Shown: in pieces, positions 27,270-38,780 of the stretch | Layout of the letters: the number at the start of each line of letters is the position of its first letter | How positions within the stretch are numbered: the stretch's first letter is position 1 | Assembly: GCA_034509735.1 (NCBI GenBank) | Contig: JACGWO010000012.1 | Coordinates: forward strand, 19,745,188 to 19,809,187 | Origin: Sesamum alatum | Taxonomy: Eukaryota; Streptophyta; Magnoliopsida; Lamiales; Pedaliaceae | Direction of reading: 5' to 3' | DNA length: 64,000 bases | Program-made: the position numbers and the translations under genes | The notes under the pieces: model-generated | Databases searched by the model: none | What the model saw: the letters and a program-made list of their open reading frames with translations, nothing else | Told to the model about the DNA's origin: nothing

Positions 27270-28197
27270 TGTAGACAAATAAATTTTGCAGCCAATCAAA
27301 TGACGACAAGTGGAAAATATATATTATTTATCAATCATATTCTATTTTTCTATTTATATTTTAGAATTTACTAAATTAATTCTAAATATAAATAGTTAAA
27401 TTAATTGATATTTTAATATATATTTCATCATCAAATCAACGGTCGACACGTGTCAAATTGTGGTGTTCCGGCTAATCAAATCAAGACAAATATTTCTTAT
27501 ATTATCTCTTTGAAAAAATACAAAAATTAAAGGGATAATATTGAAATTGACCAATGATTTCTTCCCAAATATTTAATGTATTTATCTCTTTAAATTAAAA
27601 TAAAGGGATAATACAAAATAAGTGTTCAAGTTCACCACAACTCTACCTCTTTGACAGCTATATAAAAGGGTCATGGGAACTCATTCAAAACACACACATA
27701 CAAGCAAGAGAGCATTCAAGAAGTTTCGAAATCCTCTCAAGCACAAATCGAGGAAGATCCACAGCGTTCTAGGCAAGATTCAAGGCGTTCGTCGCGGGAA
27801 TCGTCCAAAGTCAGAGTTTGATTCGACAAGAAGTCCGAAGACCGGCGAATTAACGTTATCAAGACCGAAGTCCACCTTGGCGGAAGATCAAAGTCTCAAA
27901 TCCACCAAGAACATCCCAAATTCAAGTCAAGAATTGTCAAGTTTATAGCGTTTGATCCGGGAACAAGTCAACGACCCCCGAATTAACGTTATTCAAAGTC
28001 AAAGTCAACGTCAAAGGAGATCAAATGTCACAGTTTCACCTCCGAAGTTGCCGAAGTCAAAGATCACGTTCTTGAAGAGAAGAATCAGAAGTTTCAAGTA
28101 GAGATTTCGCACCCACAAATATTCAATTCAATCCAAAGAATTTATTTATAATATTTTCTTGTTTCGTTAAATTCAGGAACACGAAAATTTGTTTACA
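27270..28197 (+). repeat. 5' LTR
   Basis: 928 bp, TGTAGACAAATAAA...TTTGTTTACA. Differs from the 3' LTR at about 23 positions (about 20 of them transitions) and by a 12-bp segment present only here (near 28002-28014). It contains a TATA box (27661-27667). The open frame at 27673-27948 lies wholly in the LTR transcript leader and is not expected to be a gene. Confidence 0.93.
27659..27669 (+). promoter_or_regulatory. LTR TATA box
   Basis: CTATATAAAAGGG just upstream of an A/C-rich leader (CACACACATACAAG). It is conserved in the 3' LTR (about 40092-40102) with one change, and is the likely core promoter of the gag-pol transcript. Confidence 0.7.
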
Positions 28198-28200
28198 AAT

Positions 28201-28220
28201 TTTGGCACGCCCAGTGGGAC
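28201..28220 (+). other. Primer-binding site (probable)
   Basis: Three bases after the LTR end comes TTTGGCACGCCCAGTGGGAC, in the place and style of a plant gypsy minus-strand primer site (TGG start complementary to a tRNA CCA end). I cannot assign the tRNA. Confidence 0.65.
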
Positions 28221-28267
28221 ATCTCTACCTCTCATCTCTTCCCTTCAACGAAGTCTGAAATATTTCA

Positions 28268-29636
28268 ATGGACACTCAAGGAAAAGCCATGAAGACGGTG
28301 AATTCCAAACTTGCCACAACAAAGTCTTCAAGTTCAAGTACCAAGAGTCTCGGTGTTACTACGAGGAGCATGTCGAAGAAACTCAAGAAATCTTCCCAGA
28401 GAATTGAGTCTGCTCAGAAGGGCATATTCGTGCCTAACCATGCAAGCGAAGATGACGAAGATAAATCTCCCCCATCCTCTCTTCGCTCCGAGTCTAGCTA
28501 TTTCTCCACAACAAATGTGGCCCAGTCATGGTGACGAATGCCACAACCTTAGAAGAGCAAATTGCAAGCCTGACAAGAGCTATAGAGGGACTCGCCAAGC
28601 ATGTCCAAGAGCAAGATGCCCAAATCGCCAGGTTGATCAACAAGCCAAACAACGTTGAGACAAGCCACACTCGGGGAAACAAGTAGAGGCTCACGATGAA
28701 GTAGAAATATCCACAAAGGAGAACTTCACCGAGAAAAATGAACCTGCAAAGAGGCTTTAAGTCTCATCCAATGGATTGATCCCTGTGGACCAATTGAACG
28801 AATTCATCGAAGGGACCATTAGGAGCAAGATTGAGGGAAGCTCAAGGTCATCTTTTACTTACTCCAAGCCCTACACTCCAAGAATTGACAGCTTAAAGAT
28901 GCCAATGGGCTACCAACCGCCGAAGTTCCAACAATTTGACGGCAAAGGCAATCCTAAGCAGCACGTCGCCCACTTCGTCAAAACGTGCAACAATGCTGGA
29001 ACCTATGGCGATCATCTAGTCAAACAGTTCGTCCGATCACTGAAAGGCAACGCATTTGATTGGTATACTGATTTGGAAGCCAATTCAATTGATGGATGGG
29101 ACTAGCTAGAGCAAGAATTCCTGAATCGCTTCTATAGCACTCGACGCACTGTCAGTATGATTGAGCTTACAAATTCTCGCCAATGGAAGGATGAGCCGGT
29201 CATTGATTATATCAATAGGTGGAGGAATCTGAGCCTCAATTGCAAAGACCGATTATCTGAAGCTTCCGCCATTGAGATGTGTATTCAAGGAATGCATTGG
29301 GGTCTTCGGTATATTCTTCAAGGAATCCTCCCCAGATCATTCGAAGATTTGGCCACTCGAGCGCATGACATGGAGTTAAGTATGGCAGCAAGTGGAGTAG
29401 AAGGACCACCTGTCCAAGAGCCCCGCAGAACTAAGGAAAGGCAAGAAATCAAGAAAGGAGGCAAACCCTTTTCAAAACCTCCAAGCAAGGAATCGATGGT
29501 AGTGAATGTAGCGCCACTCAAGCTTTGGAGCGCAACAAAAGACAGCATTGCCCCGAAGCCAAAATGCGCCTTACGAAAGACCGCAAAGAAAGCTAACTTT
29601 GAAGGAAGTGCAAGCAAAGCAATATCCTTTCCTTGA
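28268..29636 (+). pseudogene. gag, broken
   Basis: The start at 28268 gives a basic N-terminus (ATTKSSSSSTKSLGVTTRS). Two frame changes follow (near 28525 and between 28560 and 28680). The core retrotransposon gag domain spans 28776-29636: [81 protein letters not shown] at 29103-29105 interrupts this frame where the family has Gln (CAG), a single C-to-T change. The product would form the virus-like particle. The frame is lost again near 29540, where reading passes to the next segment. Confidence 0.85.
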
Positions 29637-30532
29637 TTTCGATGTCCCCGGGATATTCGATGACTTGTTGGAGGCCAGCCTCATCGAACTACCCGAAGCG
29701 AAACGACCTGAAGAAGCCGAACGAACAGATGACCCAAAATATTGCAAGTACCATCGTTTAGTTGGGCATTCGATACAAGATTGCTTTGTGTTCAAAGACA
29801 AGGTTATGCAATTAGCTCGCCAAGGCAAGATCTCTCTTGAAGAAGATATCGCAGCAGCAAACGTGACCTCGGTTAAATTTGGGTCTTTCGACAGTGAAGC
29901 CTCCTACAATACCACACACGAGAATGCTATTGCGATCAAGGAGGACGCTCTGTCTGAAAAAGAAGATTCCTCTGATAGTGATGAATGCATGTCTACCATT
30001 ACCTTCACCGACGAAGATTTGCTTCTTAAGTCAAAACCGCATAACCGCCCCTTGTTCGTCGCTGGATATGCACGCGAACAAAAGGTGAATAGAATATTGA
30101 TCGATAGAGGCTCTGCAGTCAATATCTTACCCCTACGAACCTTGAGAGACTTGGGGATCCCGATGGACGAACTCGCAAACAGCCGCCTCATGATTCAAGG
30201 CTTCAATCAAGGAGGACAAAGGGCTGTCGGCATTATCAGGATGGAATTGTTGATGGACGATATGGCGTCAACCGCACTATTCCATGTTATAGACGCCAAG
30301 ACTTCTTAACAACATGTTTCTTGGCCGCCCTTGGTTGCATGAAAATTATGTGATCCCCTCAACATGGCATCAATGTTTCAAATATTGCCGCAATAGTATA
30401 GTGAAAAGGGTAATCAGTGATACCAAGCCTTTTACCGAAGTTGAGTCGCACTTCGCCGACGCCACGTACTACGTTGAAACTGCCAAAAGAGGAAAAGAGA
30501 TTTCACCCTATGAGAAAACCAAGGTCACATGA
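29548..30532 (+). pseudogene. gag end and aspartic protease, broken
   Basis: Frame 29548-30309 contains [19 protein letters not shown] and a Cys/His cluster KYCKYHRLVGHSIQDCF typical of the gag-pol junction in this lineage. The protease follows, with LIDRGSAVNILPL near 30100-30140 and GIIRMELLMDD. The active site reads Asp-Arg-Gly, where an aspartic protease needs Asp-(Ser/Thr/Gly)-Gly-like geometry, so activity is doubtful. A one-base shift near 30308 moves the rest ([20 protein letters not shown]) into frame 30314-30532, where it ends at a stop. Confidence 0.8.
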
Positions 30533-31789
30533 CGATGGAAGCATGAGGAGAAATGAACAGCCCGTTGTCGAGGCCGAATTTTCAAAGAGTCTGACTTTAC
30601 CATTGACTCAAGTCAACGTGAAACAACCATCGAAACCGCCACTCAAAGGATTTGTGTCCTCAACCCAAAAAGAAGAAGAGGGACATGAAACGTTGGCTAT
30701 AGACGGAGAAGGGTATGATCCTAAAGCCTTCAAATTGCTTGTTAAAGCCGGGTATAATCCATATATAATCCATAAGAAAGATTAGCCCTTGGAAAACTTC
30801 CTCCCGAAACCACCGGCAAGAAGCTCCATGGACTCAACGCCACCCAAGTGATGTTAAAAGAAAAAGGGCATGCAGTCCCAGATTCACGTGTGGGCCTTGG
30901 CTTTATCCCTCCTAAGCCTATTCGCATAACCATAAAAAGGGCCAGTAGCAACCATGTCAGTGAAAGTCTCTCTTCAACAGAAGATGATCAAAGGAAAGAA
31001 AATCCACGGGAGTCCGTCTTCAATAGACTCGGCCCACGTAAAAGACTGGTGCACAGAAGGACCAACAATCAATCTGTCTTTGATAGACTTGGTCCACAGA
31101 AAAGAATGATGAACCAAAAGAAGGCCATGTCCAAGGTGGCTGCACAATCAAAGGAAAACATCACATCCTCACATAAACTTAGAAGTTTGGTTCCTTCTAG
31201 AATGAGACGCCACACAACTTTAGACATATCATGTGGCAGAGTCTTGAAACCTAAAACAAGAACAATGGTCTTTACACAAGTTCAACTTGATGACGAGGAT
31301 GACAGAGAAAGCGTTGCATCATCCAACTATATTGACGACAGTGCTGAAGAAGATATCGCCCTAGCCCATCACATCACCTTAATCGAAAATGAAGAGGTTG
31401 AAGAAGAAGATGTTGAAGACGCTTCTCTAGAACTTGAGAAAGGCATTAAAGCCACCATTGACGAGTTGAAAGAAGTCAATCTAGGTGATGCCGAAGATCC
31501 CAGGCCAATTTACACAAGTGCTTCTCTAACCCCGGAAGAAGATAAGGCTTATGTCGCGCTACTCCATGAGTATAAAGACGTATTTGCATGGTCCTACAAA
31601 GAAATGCCCGGGCTAGATCCGAAAGTACTTGTGCACCACTTATCGGTAAAGAAGGGGGCTCGTCCTGTCAAACAAGCTCAACGTAGGTTTCGACCTGAGC
31701 TAATCCCATTGATTGAATAAGAGGTAAACAAACTTATTGAAGTTGGTTTTATTCGAGAAGTCAAGTATCCTACGTGGATCTCTAGCATC
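30533..31789 (+). pseudogene. Protease-RT linker of pol
   Basis: Two frames (30417-30785 and 30848-31720) carry the long linker typical of Tat-type pol: GEGYDPKAFKLLVKAGYNP, GHAVPDSRVGLGFIPPKP, two copies of an SVF(N/D)RLGP(R/Q)KR motif near 31015 and 31076, an acidic stretch near 31290-31440, and the start of RT (DVFAWSYKEMPGLDPKV, RRFRPELIP). A TAA at 31718-31720 interrupts the frame that continues into RT. Confidence 0.75.
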
Positions 31790-32842
31790 GTGCCCGTAAG
31801 GAAGAAGAATGGGCAGATACGAGTATGTGTTGACTTAAGGGACTTGAATAACGCATGTCCCAAGGACGACTTCCCATTACCTATCGTCGAGTTAATGATA
31901 GATGCCACTACGGGTCATGAAGCCCTATCTTTCATGGATGGATCGTCCGGATATAACCAAATACGTATGGCACTAGCGGATGAGGAATTGACAGCATTTC
32001 GCACTCCTAAAGGTATATATTGCTACAAAGTCATGCTTTTCGGATTAAAGAACGTCGGCGCCATATATCAAAGGGCGATGCAAAAGATCTTCGACGACAT
32101 GCTCCACAAGAATGTAGAATGCTACGTTGATGACTTGGTCGTGAAGTCAAAGAAACAAAAGGATCATCTTCACGACTTGAGAAAGGTTTTTGAACGTTTG
32201 AGAAGATACCAACTAAAGATGAATCCCTCCAAGTGTGCGTTCGGAGTTACATCCGGAAAATTCCTTGGGTTCATCGTTCGTCAACAGGGTATAAAGATTG
32301 AGCAAGCCAAAATTGATGCCATTTTGAGAATGCCAGAACCTAGGAATGTCCATGAGCTCAAGAGTTTGCAAGGAAAGCTCGCGTATCTTCGGAGATTCAT
32401 TTCCAATATAGCAGGCCGTTGTCAACCATTCAGTCGCCTAATGAAGAAAGATGTGCCCTTCGAATGGGATGAGACTTGTGATAAAGCATTTAGAAGCATA
32501 AAATCCTACTTGATGAAGCCTTCGGTGTTGGTTGCGCCCGTCCCCGGACGCCCCTTAATTCTGTACGTCGCTGCTCAAGAGCGCTCCGTGGGAATCTTAC
32601 TTGCCCAGAAGAATAACGAGGGGAAAGAGAATGCTTTATACTATTTAAGCAGAACGATGACACCAAACGAGCTCAATTATTCACCCATCGAAAAGCTATG
32701 TTTGGCGCTCATCTTCGCAGTCCAAAAGTTGAAGCATTACTTTCAGTCACACAGCGTCCATCTGGTCTCAAAAGCAAATCCCCTGAAATATGTCATGGCA
32801 AAGCCAATACTGTCTGATAGACTCGCAAGGTGGTATCTTTAG
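31721..32842 (+). pseudogene. Reverse transcriptase and first RNase H
   Basis: RT motifs occur in order: KKNGQIRVCVDLRDLN, PKDDFPLP, SFMDGSSGYNQIRMA with the first catalytic Asp, LFGLKNVGAIYQRAM, and CYVDDLVVKSK with the catalytic Asp pair. The connection domain (LRKVFERLRRYQLKMNPSKC, GKFLGFIV) and the RT-linked RNase H (RPLILYVAAQERSVGILLAQ) follow. The latter lacks the usual DAS-type catalytic Asp, as expected in the Tat lineage, where a second RNase H takes over. The frame ends at TAG 32840-32842, where Gln is expected (CAG to TAG). Confidence 0.92.
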
Positions 32843-33422
32843 CTGCAACAATTCGAGATCACATACGTTCCTCAAAAGGCTGTGAAGGGACAAGTTTTAG
32901 CAGACTTTCTAGCAGATCACCCCATGCCTGCCGAGTAGGAATTGTCTAATAACTTGCCGGACGAGGATGTCCTTCTGATTGAAGTTACACCCCCCTGGAA
33001 AATGTACTTTGATGGAGCTGCCCATAGAGACGGAGTCGGGGCTGGAGTTGTCTTTGTCACGTCTGAAGGGGAAGTCTTGCCTTATTCCTTCACCTTAAAC
33101 CCAGAACTGTTCAAATAATATGGCGGAATATCAAGCTTTAATCCTCGGATTGGAAATGACAGTGGACATAAAGCAACGACACCTGAAAGTATACGGAGAC
33201 TCTCAGTTAGTGATTAATCAACTCCTCGGTCTCTACGAAGTCAAAAAGCTTGAGTTGTTTCCATACTATAACTACGCAAGAAGGCTGATAGGATGGCTAG
33301 GAGATGTAGAACTTGAGCACCTGTCGAGAAAGGATAATAAACAAGCCGATGCATTGGCCAAGCTCGTTTCAACCCTCTCGATGACCGATAAGAAGATGCG
33401 CATACCAATATGTAAGAATTAG
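32843..33422 (+). pseudogene. Second (archaeal-type) RNase H
   Basis: After the TAG the frame continues with FEITYVPQKAVKGQVLADFL; TAG 32937-32939 replaces an expected Trp codon. The RNase H proper has three visible acidic positions: MYFDGAAHRDGVGAGVVFV (Asp), AEYQALILGLE (Glu) and LKVYGDSQLVINQ (Asp). A one-base indel at about 33096-33100 splits it. This aRNH domain between RT and integrase is a marker of plant Tat-type gypsy elements. Confidence 0.88.
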
Positions 33423-34759
33423 GTCATACCACCGGTCTTCCGTGATGATTAGGATGACACATTCCAAGAAGAAGAAAATCATGTCATGGAAGTTTTCAAA
33501 ATTGAAGAGGAAGATTGGCGACAACCACTCGTCGATTACTTAAAGTATAAGAAGTTACCCGACGACATACAACGAAGGGCGAAATTCGGCGGCGGCGTCT
33601 TGCTTCATCTACTTCAAAGACACGCTCTATAGACGTTCATTTGATGGTATTTTCTTACGCTGCCTAAACGATGATGAGCAAATGCAAGCTATGGAAGAAG
33701 CTCACTCTGGAGTTTGTGGCGCGCACCAATCCGGACCAAAGCTACACTTCCGTATAAAAAGAATGGGTTATTACTGGCCTACAATGGTTAGAGATTGCAT
33801 GGACTACGCACGGAGATGCCAAGCCTGTCAAATTCACGCCAATTTTATCCACCAACCACCTGAGCCGTTACACCCTACTGTAGCTTCATGGCCCTTCGAT
33901 GCTTGGGGTTTAGATATCGTAGGACCCATGACAAAGTCCTTCGGTGGTCACTGATATATCTTGGCGGCAACTGACTACTTCTCTAAATGGGATGAAGCAG
34001 TCCCCCTCAAAGAAGTGAAGAAAGAGAATGTTGCTGATTTCATCCATACACACATCATATATTGCTACGGAGTGCCCAGGTATATCATCACTGATAATGG
34101 AAAACCCTTCTGTAATAGCTTGATAGACAAATTGTGTCAGAAGTTTGCATTCAAACAAAGAAACTCTTCTATGTACTATGCCGCTGCCAACAGCCTCGCT
34201 GAAACTTTTAACAAAAACTTTGTGCAGCCTATTGAAGAAAGTAGTGACCAAGTCAAAACGGAATTGGCACGAGAGAATTGGAGAAGCTCTATGGACATAT
34301 AGAACCACTGTCAGAACGCCTACGCAAGCAACTCCTTTTGCCCTGGTTTATGGAGTTAAAGCAGTCCTCCCACTTGAGCAACAAATCCCTTCATTAAGGA
34401 TGGTGATACAAGAAGGGCTTACTGAAGAAGAAAACGCTCAAATACGGCTTGAAGAGCTAGAAGCTTTTGATGAGAAGAGGTTGGAAGCACAACAAAGGCT
34501 CGAGTGTTACCAAGCTCGACTATCCAAAGCATTCAATAAGAAGGTCCGTCTTCGCTCTTTTCAAGTTGGTGATCTAGTACTCGCAGTGAGAAGGCCTATA
34601 ATCACAACGCATCGAACGGGAAATAAGATCTTGCTAAAATGGGATGGTCCATATGTTGTCAAAGAAGTCTACACAAATGGTGCATATAAGCTAGTTGCTG
34701 AAAACGGCTTGAGGATAGGCCCGATAAATGGAAAGTTCTTGAAACGGTATTACGCTTGA
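33423..34759 (+). pseudogene. Integrase, broken
   Basis: The segment after 33423 is interrupted by several stops (DWRQPLVDYLKYKKLP near 33520). The zinc-binding HHCC domain is clear from 33682: EEAHSGVCGAHQSGPK, then ARRCQACQIHA. The catalytic core shows WGLDIVGPM (Asp), YIITDNGKPF (Asp) and SMYYAAANSLAETFNK (Glu), the D,D-35-E triad. TGA at 33952-33954 interrupts the core and a frame shift lies near 34215. The C-terminal part (to 34759) holds WTYRTTVRTPTQATPFALVY, FQVGDLVLAVRR, KWDGPYVVKEVYTNGAYKL and ends INGKFLKRYYA. No chromodomain is visible. Confidence 0.92.
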
Positions 34760-35150
34760 GAAAAAAAAAAGAAGAAACATAAAAAAAAACAAAAACAAGT
34801 AAAAAAAAAACTCCTGGTCCGCATGAGTATAAACTGTGAACGGCCCTCCCCTCTCCAAACAGATATTTTGTACCCCTGAACTACAAATTGAGTTGATCAT
34901 CTTGATGAGGTACGTAGCAGCTTAGATATTTTAAGTTCAGTCATAACACTTAAATGAATTTTATTCCTCTTATTAAGTCGTCAAGAGTGGAAGTACTTAA
35001 ACGTGCTCAAAGATTGCAAGACAGAAAGGAAAAAAAAAAAAAAAAAAAAAAAGCTTCTATTACGTAATCTCAAGGAAACATTGGAGTTCATGACATGGGA
35101 CAAAGAAAAGAGAAATCACATGCGATAAAATAAAAGGTCCTAAGCTAATC
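34760..35150. other. Spacer between pol and the antisense gene
   Basis: Non-coding. It holds A-rich stretches (34762-34810 and a 24-base A run near 35030-35052). Both the sense pol and the antisense gene end toward it. Confidence 0.6.
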
Positions 35151-37974
35151 TCAAACAAAGGGACGCAAATCCTTCAACCCTTCCTTGAGGGCTTCCAAGT
35201 GTGTCCTTGAAGCCTCCAAACTCGCAACTACTTCATCGTTGGAGGGGGTAGTATTCTCAAGTGCTGCAATTTCCTCCACAATTTCACGAACTCCAACTTG
35301 GGCTCTATGGAAAAGCTGATTTTCTTCCTTCAGAGTGGCACACAGGTTCTTCTTGCGCTCTTTCAAATCCGAAAGCTCATTCTCAACACGCTTCAACTCG
35401 TCCGTAGTAGATTGGACCTTGGAAGCTCCCCCACTTTTCTTAGCATGGGCCTCTTGCAGGCGATCATTCGCTTCCTTTAACTTCCGGTCGAAAAGATCTT
35501 TGGATAACTTTTCAGACGACGACGACCTCGCCTCATCATAAGCAGCAACCTTGGCGAATAATGTATTCATTGAGTCTTCCACGTTTGAGATATCAAAATT
35601 CTGAAAACTCTTCATAAACTCAAGAACGAAGTAAACGTCGTCTTCGATTGATGAGATGAAATCAATTGGGGTGTTTAATATCTTCACGAGAAGATCACTC
35701 CACAGCTTCTGAAGGAACTCCTTTTGATGATTAAGGAAGAACCTCTCGCCTTAAAATACCGACACAGCGGCTGGGCAGGAGGGTTGTTTCCTCTTAAGCC
35801 CCATTCCAAGAGGACGAGTCGTAGCCAATAAAGTCGACCCTTGGCTGTCTTGGGAAGTTTCATCATCTTCAACGGCTAAGACCTCAACTCAAGCTACGAT
35901 AATGTATCGGCTAGAGTTAGAAACAAAATAAAATCTTGTCACCAAAAAAAGAAGAAGAGGAATAAAAGAAAAAAAATAACCTCCTTGACAAAGTTCAGCG
36001 TCGATGGTCCATGACTTGAGCCTTCATCATCAACGTTGATGTTTATTAGTTTCGAATCCCTCTTCGGCCTCTTCCAATGATGATCAGGATTGCTACTCCC
36101 ACTTACTTCCAAGGAACGAGGAGCGCTTTGCTTCTTATCTACTTCAAGGGGTTCGACCATTTCAGAATTTCGCTTGGGATGGGAAGTAGCCGGCTCGCAA
36201 GGATGATCTTGGGCGACTCCTTCATCACACTTCTTGCCTTTTGGAGAATCTTGACTTGGGCTTAAGGCAAGCAACTTCGCCACGTTTTCTTCAAAGTACC
36301 CACCGTGAGCTCCGAGCCATCACCTTTTGTATGCCTCAGAGGAGAATTTCTTCATATTTGGGGGCATGAGAGGGAACAACACCTTTTCCATGGTCTTGGA
36401 CAGAATGCACATGCGCCAATAACGGATTCCACCCTCTAAAGAAGCTTCGCGAACGTCTTGAGAAAGAATTTCCGGCACTTCTTGGAAGAAACCAAATTGA
36501 AAACTAAATCGATGAGGGCTATAGGGCTCAACAATGAAATGTTCGCCTTGCCGCAGAGGAAGGTAGTTCGAACGGACGGCCATGAAATAGATTTCTTCAG
36601 ATTCTGTGGCATGCCCGTCATCTGTGAATAAAAAATCCTTGTCCCTCACAATCATGTTGCAAGTCCAAGAGATAAAGTCGCCTTTGTGTAGCCGCTTTCT
36701 CGCCTCTTGCGGATCGTAATACTTTGCGCCTCCTTCGCCTGAAAAGAGCGTCATCTTGGGCCCACGAATGCTTTGCACAAGTTGATAATGAGTCTTGAAT
36801 AATAAGCTATCCAACTATAAACAAAGTGAATTGGAAATGGAGAGTGTGCGCGAGTTGGCCTTGAGGAGTTGGAGATCTTATTCAAACCTCTGTAGATACT
36901 AGCCAAGACAGGAACTGCAAGACCAATCCTTCGACCGGATGCCATAGCATTCGCCACCTTGAAAACACTTGGGCGTATTGAACCAACATCTTGAGTGGGA
37001 AGGACAAAAGTACAAAGCCAACACGCCAAATACGCCGCCAAGAATGTCTCTTCCTTTGAACTCCCTTCGATACCAAGCCTCGAGAACAATGCCTCGTCCG
37101 TCGTGGACCACTTGCCATGTACCCCAACGGTCCTAGAGGGGTTATGAGTTGACTTAGGACGAATGACCTTCTTCTCTTTACGCGGAGGAGGCTCGCAGTA
37201 TTTCGTCTCCCTTCTAAGCCAAAGCCTGACCCATTTGTCGATAGGAACTTGAGAGGGTTGACCATCGTTATTACTTTTTCGAAGCAAATGGTAAGCATGG
37301 AGTAGGAACTTGCAAGAACTAGGCACAAGTCTCCACCCTGTCTCGTCAACCCCGTTAAGCTCCTCGGCACTCGGAACAACTTCATCATAAAGGAGTCCCA
37401 CCATAAGAAGTCCGGCAAGGGTATGCACGTCCCACAATGAAATAGACAACTCTCCAAAGGAAGTCAGAAGAGTGTTGGTAGATGGGCACCATGCTTCACA
37501 AAATGCCTTGACGATGTCGGAATTGCGGTCGTAGGTAAATAGTGAGGCGTATACGGCATCATATATTTGAGCCGCGACTAGCTTGTCTTTGCACCGGCTA
37601 AGTACATCTTCCGTCCATTCCCAAAATCCTTTGATGAAGCGAAACTCGCCGGCAAAGTGAACACTGTCGCCCCACTTGGCTTTCCCTTCAATAATGCGGC
37701 GGCCCAACGTCGGTAGAAATCTTGGTTCGTCAGAACAACGGTGATGAGTCGCTTGTAGAGACCACACCTTGGAAGTCTTGCTCAATGAACCTTCTCGAGA
37801 CCATTGTTCTGTGTGAAGTGGAGTCATCAACCTTGGCCATTGCTTCGCATATCGACCAATGAGAGGTGCGTGAGTCGGCAAAATCGTCCCTTTCTCTGTG
37901 AGTTGACTTTCATCGTGAAGGATGATCAAGTTTTGCTGACCGGAAGAAAGAGACTCGTCTTTGAAATAAGCCAT
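35151..37974 (-). pseudogene. Antisense gene of the retrotransposon: plant mobile domain protein with coiled-coil C-terminus
   Basis: Reading leftward from ATG 37974, a 407-codon frame contains the plant mobile domain (PMD, aminotransferase-like; the domain of Arabidopsis MAIN/MAIL proteins): WEWTEDVLSRCKDKL, EAWCPSTNTLL, FGELSISLWDVHTLAGLLMV, then AAYLACWLCTFVLP, VASIYRGLN-like text and FPIHFVYSWIA. A one-base shift near 36800-36815 moves reading to 36814-36320 (MTLFSGEGGAKYYDPQEAR). TGA at 36320-36322, probably a former Trp codon, is followed in the same frame by 36283-35939, which is Ser/Lys-rich with a KRPKRD-type basic cluster. The last frame (35687-35151) is a coiled coil (DELKRVENELSDLKERKKNL). 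An intron probably separates the last two (donor-like GGAG/GTTATT near 35980). Known: PMD genes occur in plant Ty3/gypsy elements. Function here is unknown; the present copy is damaged. Confidence 0.8.
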
Positions 37975-37982
37975 GTCGCAAG

Positions 37983-38780
37983 CTATTGAAACAAGGAGAA
38001 ATAATTTGACTGAGTTTTAAAAAAAAAACAAAAAAAAAAAACTCAAATAAATCAAATTAAGGAACGAGACATGAAGAAGCACATGGATTCGCAAAAAGAA
38101 TTGCGCTCAATGATCTACCCCCTTATATGCTAGGTCCGAACCGTATTGAGACCATAGCTTGCGAGGTGTTCATATAAAAAGCTAAAATACACTTATCATC
38201 CTCAAAAAATATGCCGCAAATACTCATTTGGGTTGGCCCAAATAAACAAAGTTAATAAAAAAAAGAAATTTTCTTTTCTTAATCCTAAAGAAGGAATATG
38301 ATTCTTTTTAATCCATTGGGCCTCCATATCTTCATTACACTCGTTGAGCCCACTGAATTTGGATTTGGGCATGCCTCATGATAATCAAGAAATATTTTTC
38401 CTCCATGTCTTCATTGTATTAAGGCAAAGAAGGAATATGATTTGTTTTTTTTTTTCACAATTCACTGGACTTCTCAGGGGTGCACCTCGATGCATTAACG
38501 CCCAAGGACGCAACATGATTTCTTGTTGTCTTTTTTTAAAATCCTACACTACGGCCCAAAAGGAGAATCTCATGCACATAGCAAGCAAATCAAAGGCTCT
38601 ATCACTCAATGTTTAGTTTGAAGCAGACAAAGATTCCATAACTTCTAGACTAATTAACTACCAAAAACAAAGACGAAAAGAAGGAAAAGAAAAAAAAAAC
38701 TAGTGGTTGGCAAATAAAAAAAGAGATCTAAAAAAAAAACGAAATATGATGTTGAGAAAAGAAGTGATATCATAACATAC
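37983..38780 (-). other. Probable 5' UTR intron of the antisense PMD gene
   Basis: On the minus strand a good donor (GCTGAAG/GTATGTTATG, exon ending at 38781) and a good acceptor (T-rich, TTTCAATAG/CTTGCG, exon starting at 37982, eight bases before ATG) frame a 798-bp interval full of stops. The T/A-rich content suits a plant intron. It is inferred from sequence only. Confidence 0.45.

Noticed and set aside
27673..27948. 91-codon + frame in the 5' LTR
   Set aside because: It lies in the LTR leader after the TATA box, has no domain, and the matching stretch of the 3' LTR differs by substitutions without sign of constraint.
28198..28220. Assigning the primer-binding site to a particular tRNA
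   Set aside because: The place and style fit a primer site, but I could not match the 20 bases to a specific tRNA 3' end without a search.
34145..34308. Frame 33910-34308 on the minus strand across the integrase
   Set aside because: It is a shadow of the integrase coding sequence on the other strand.
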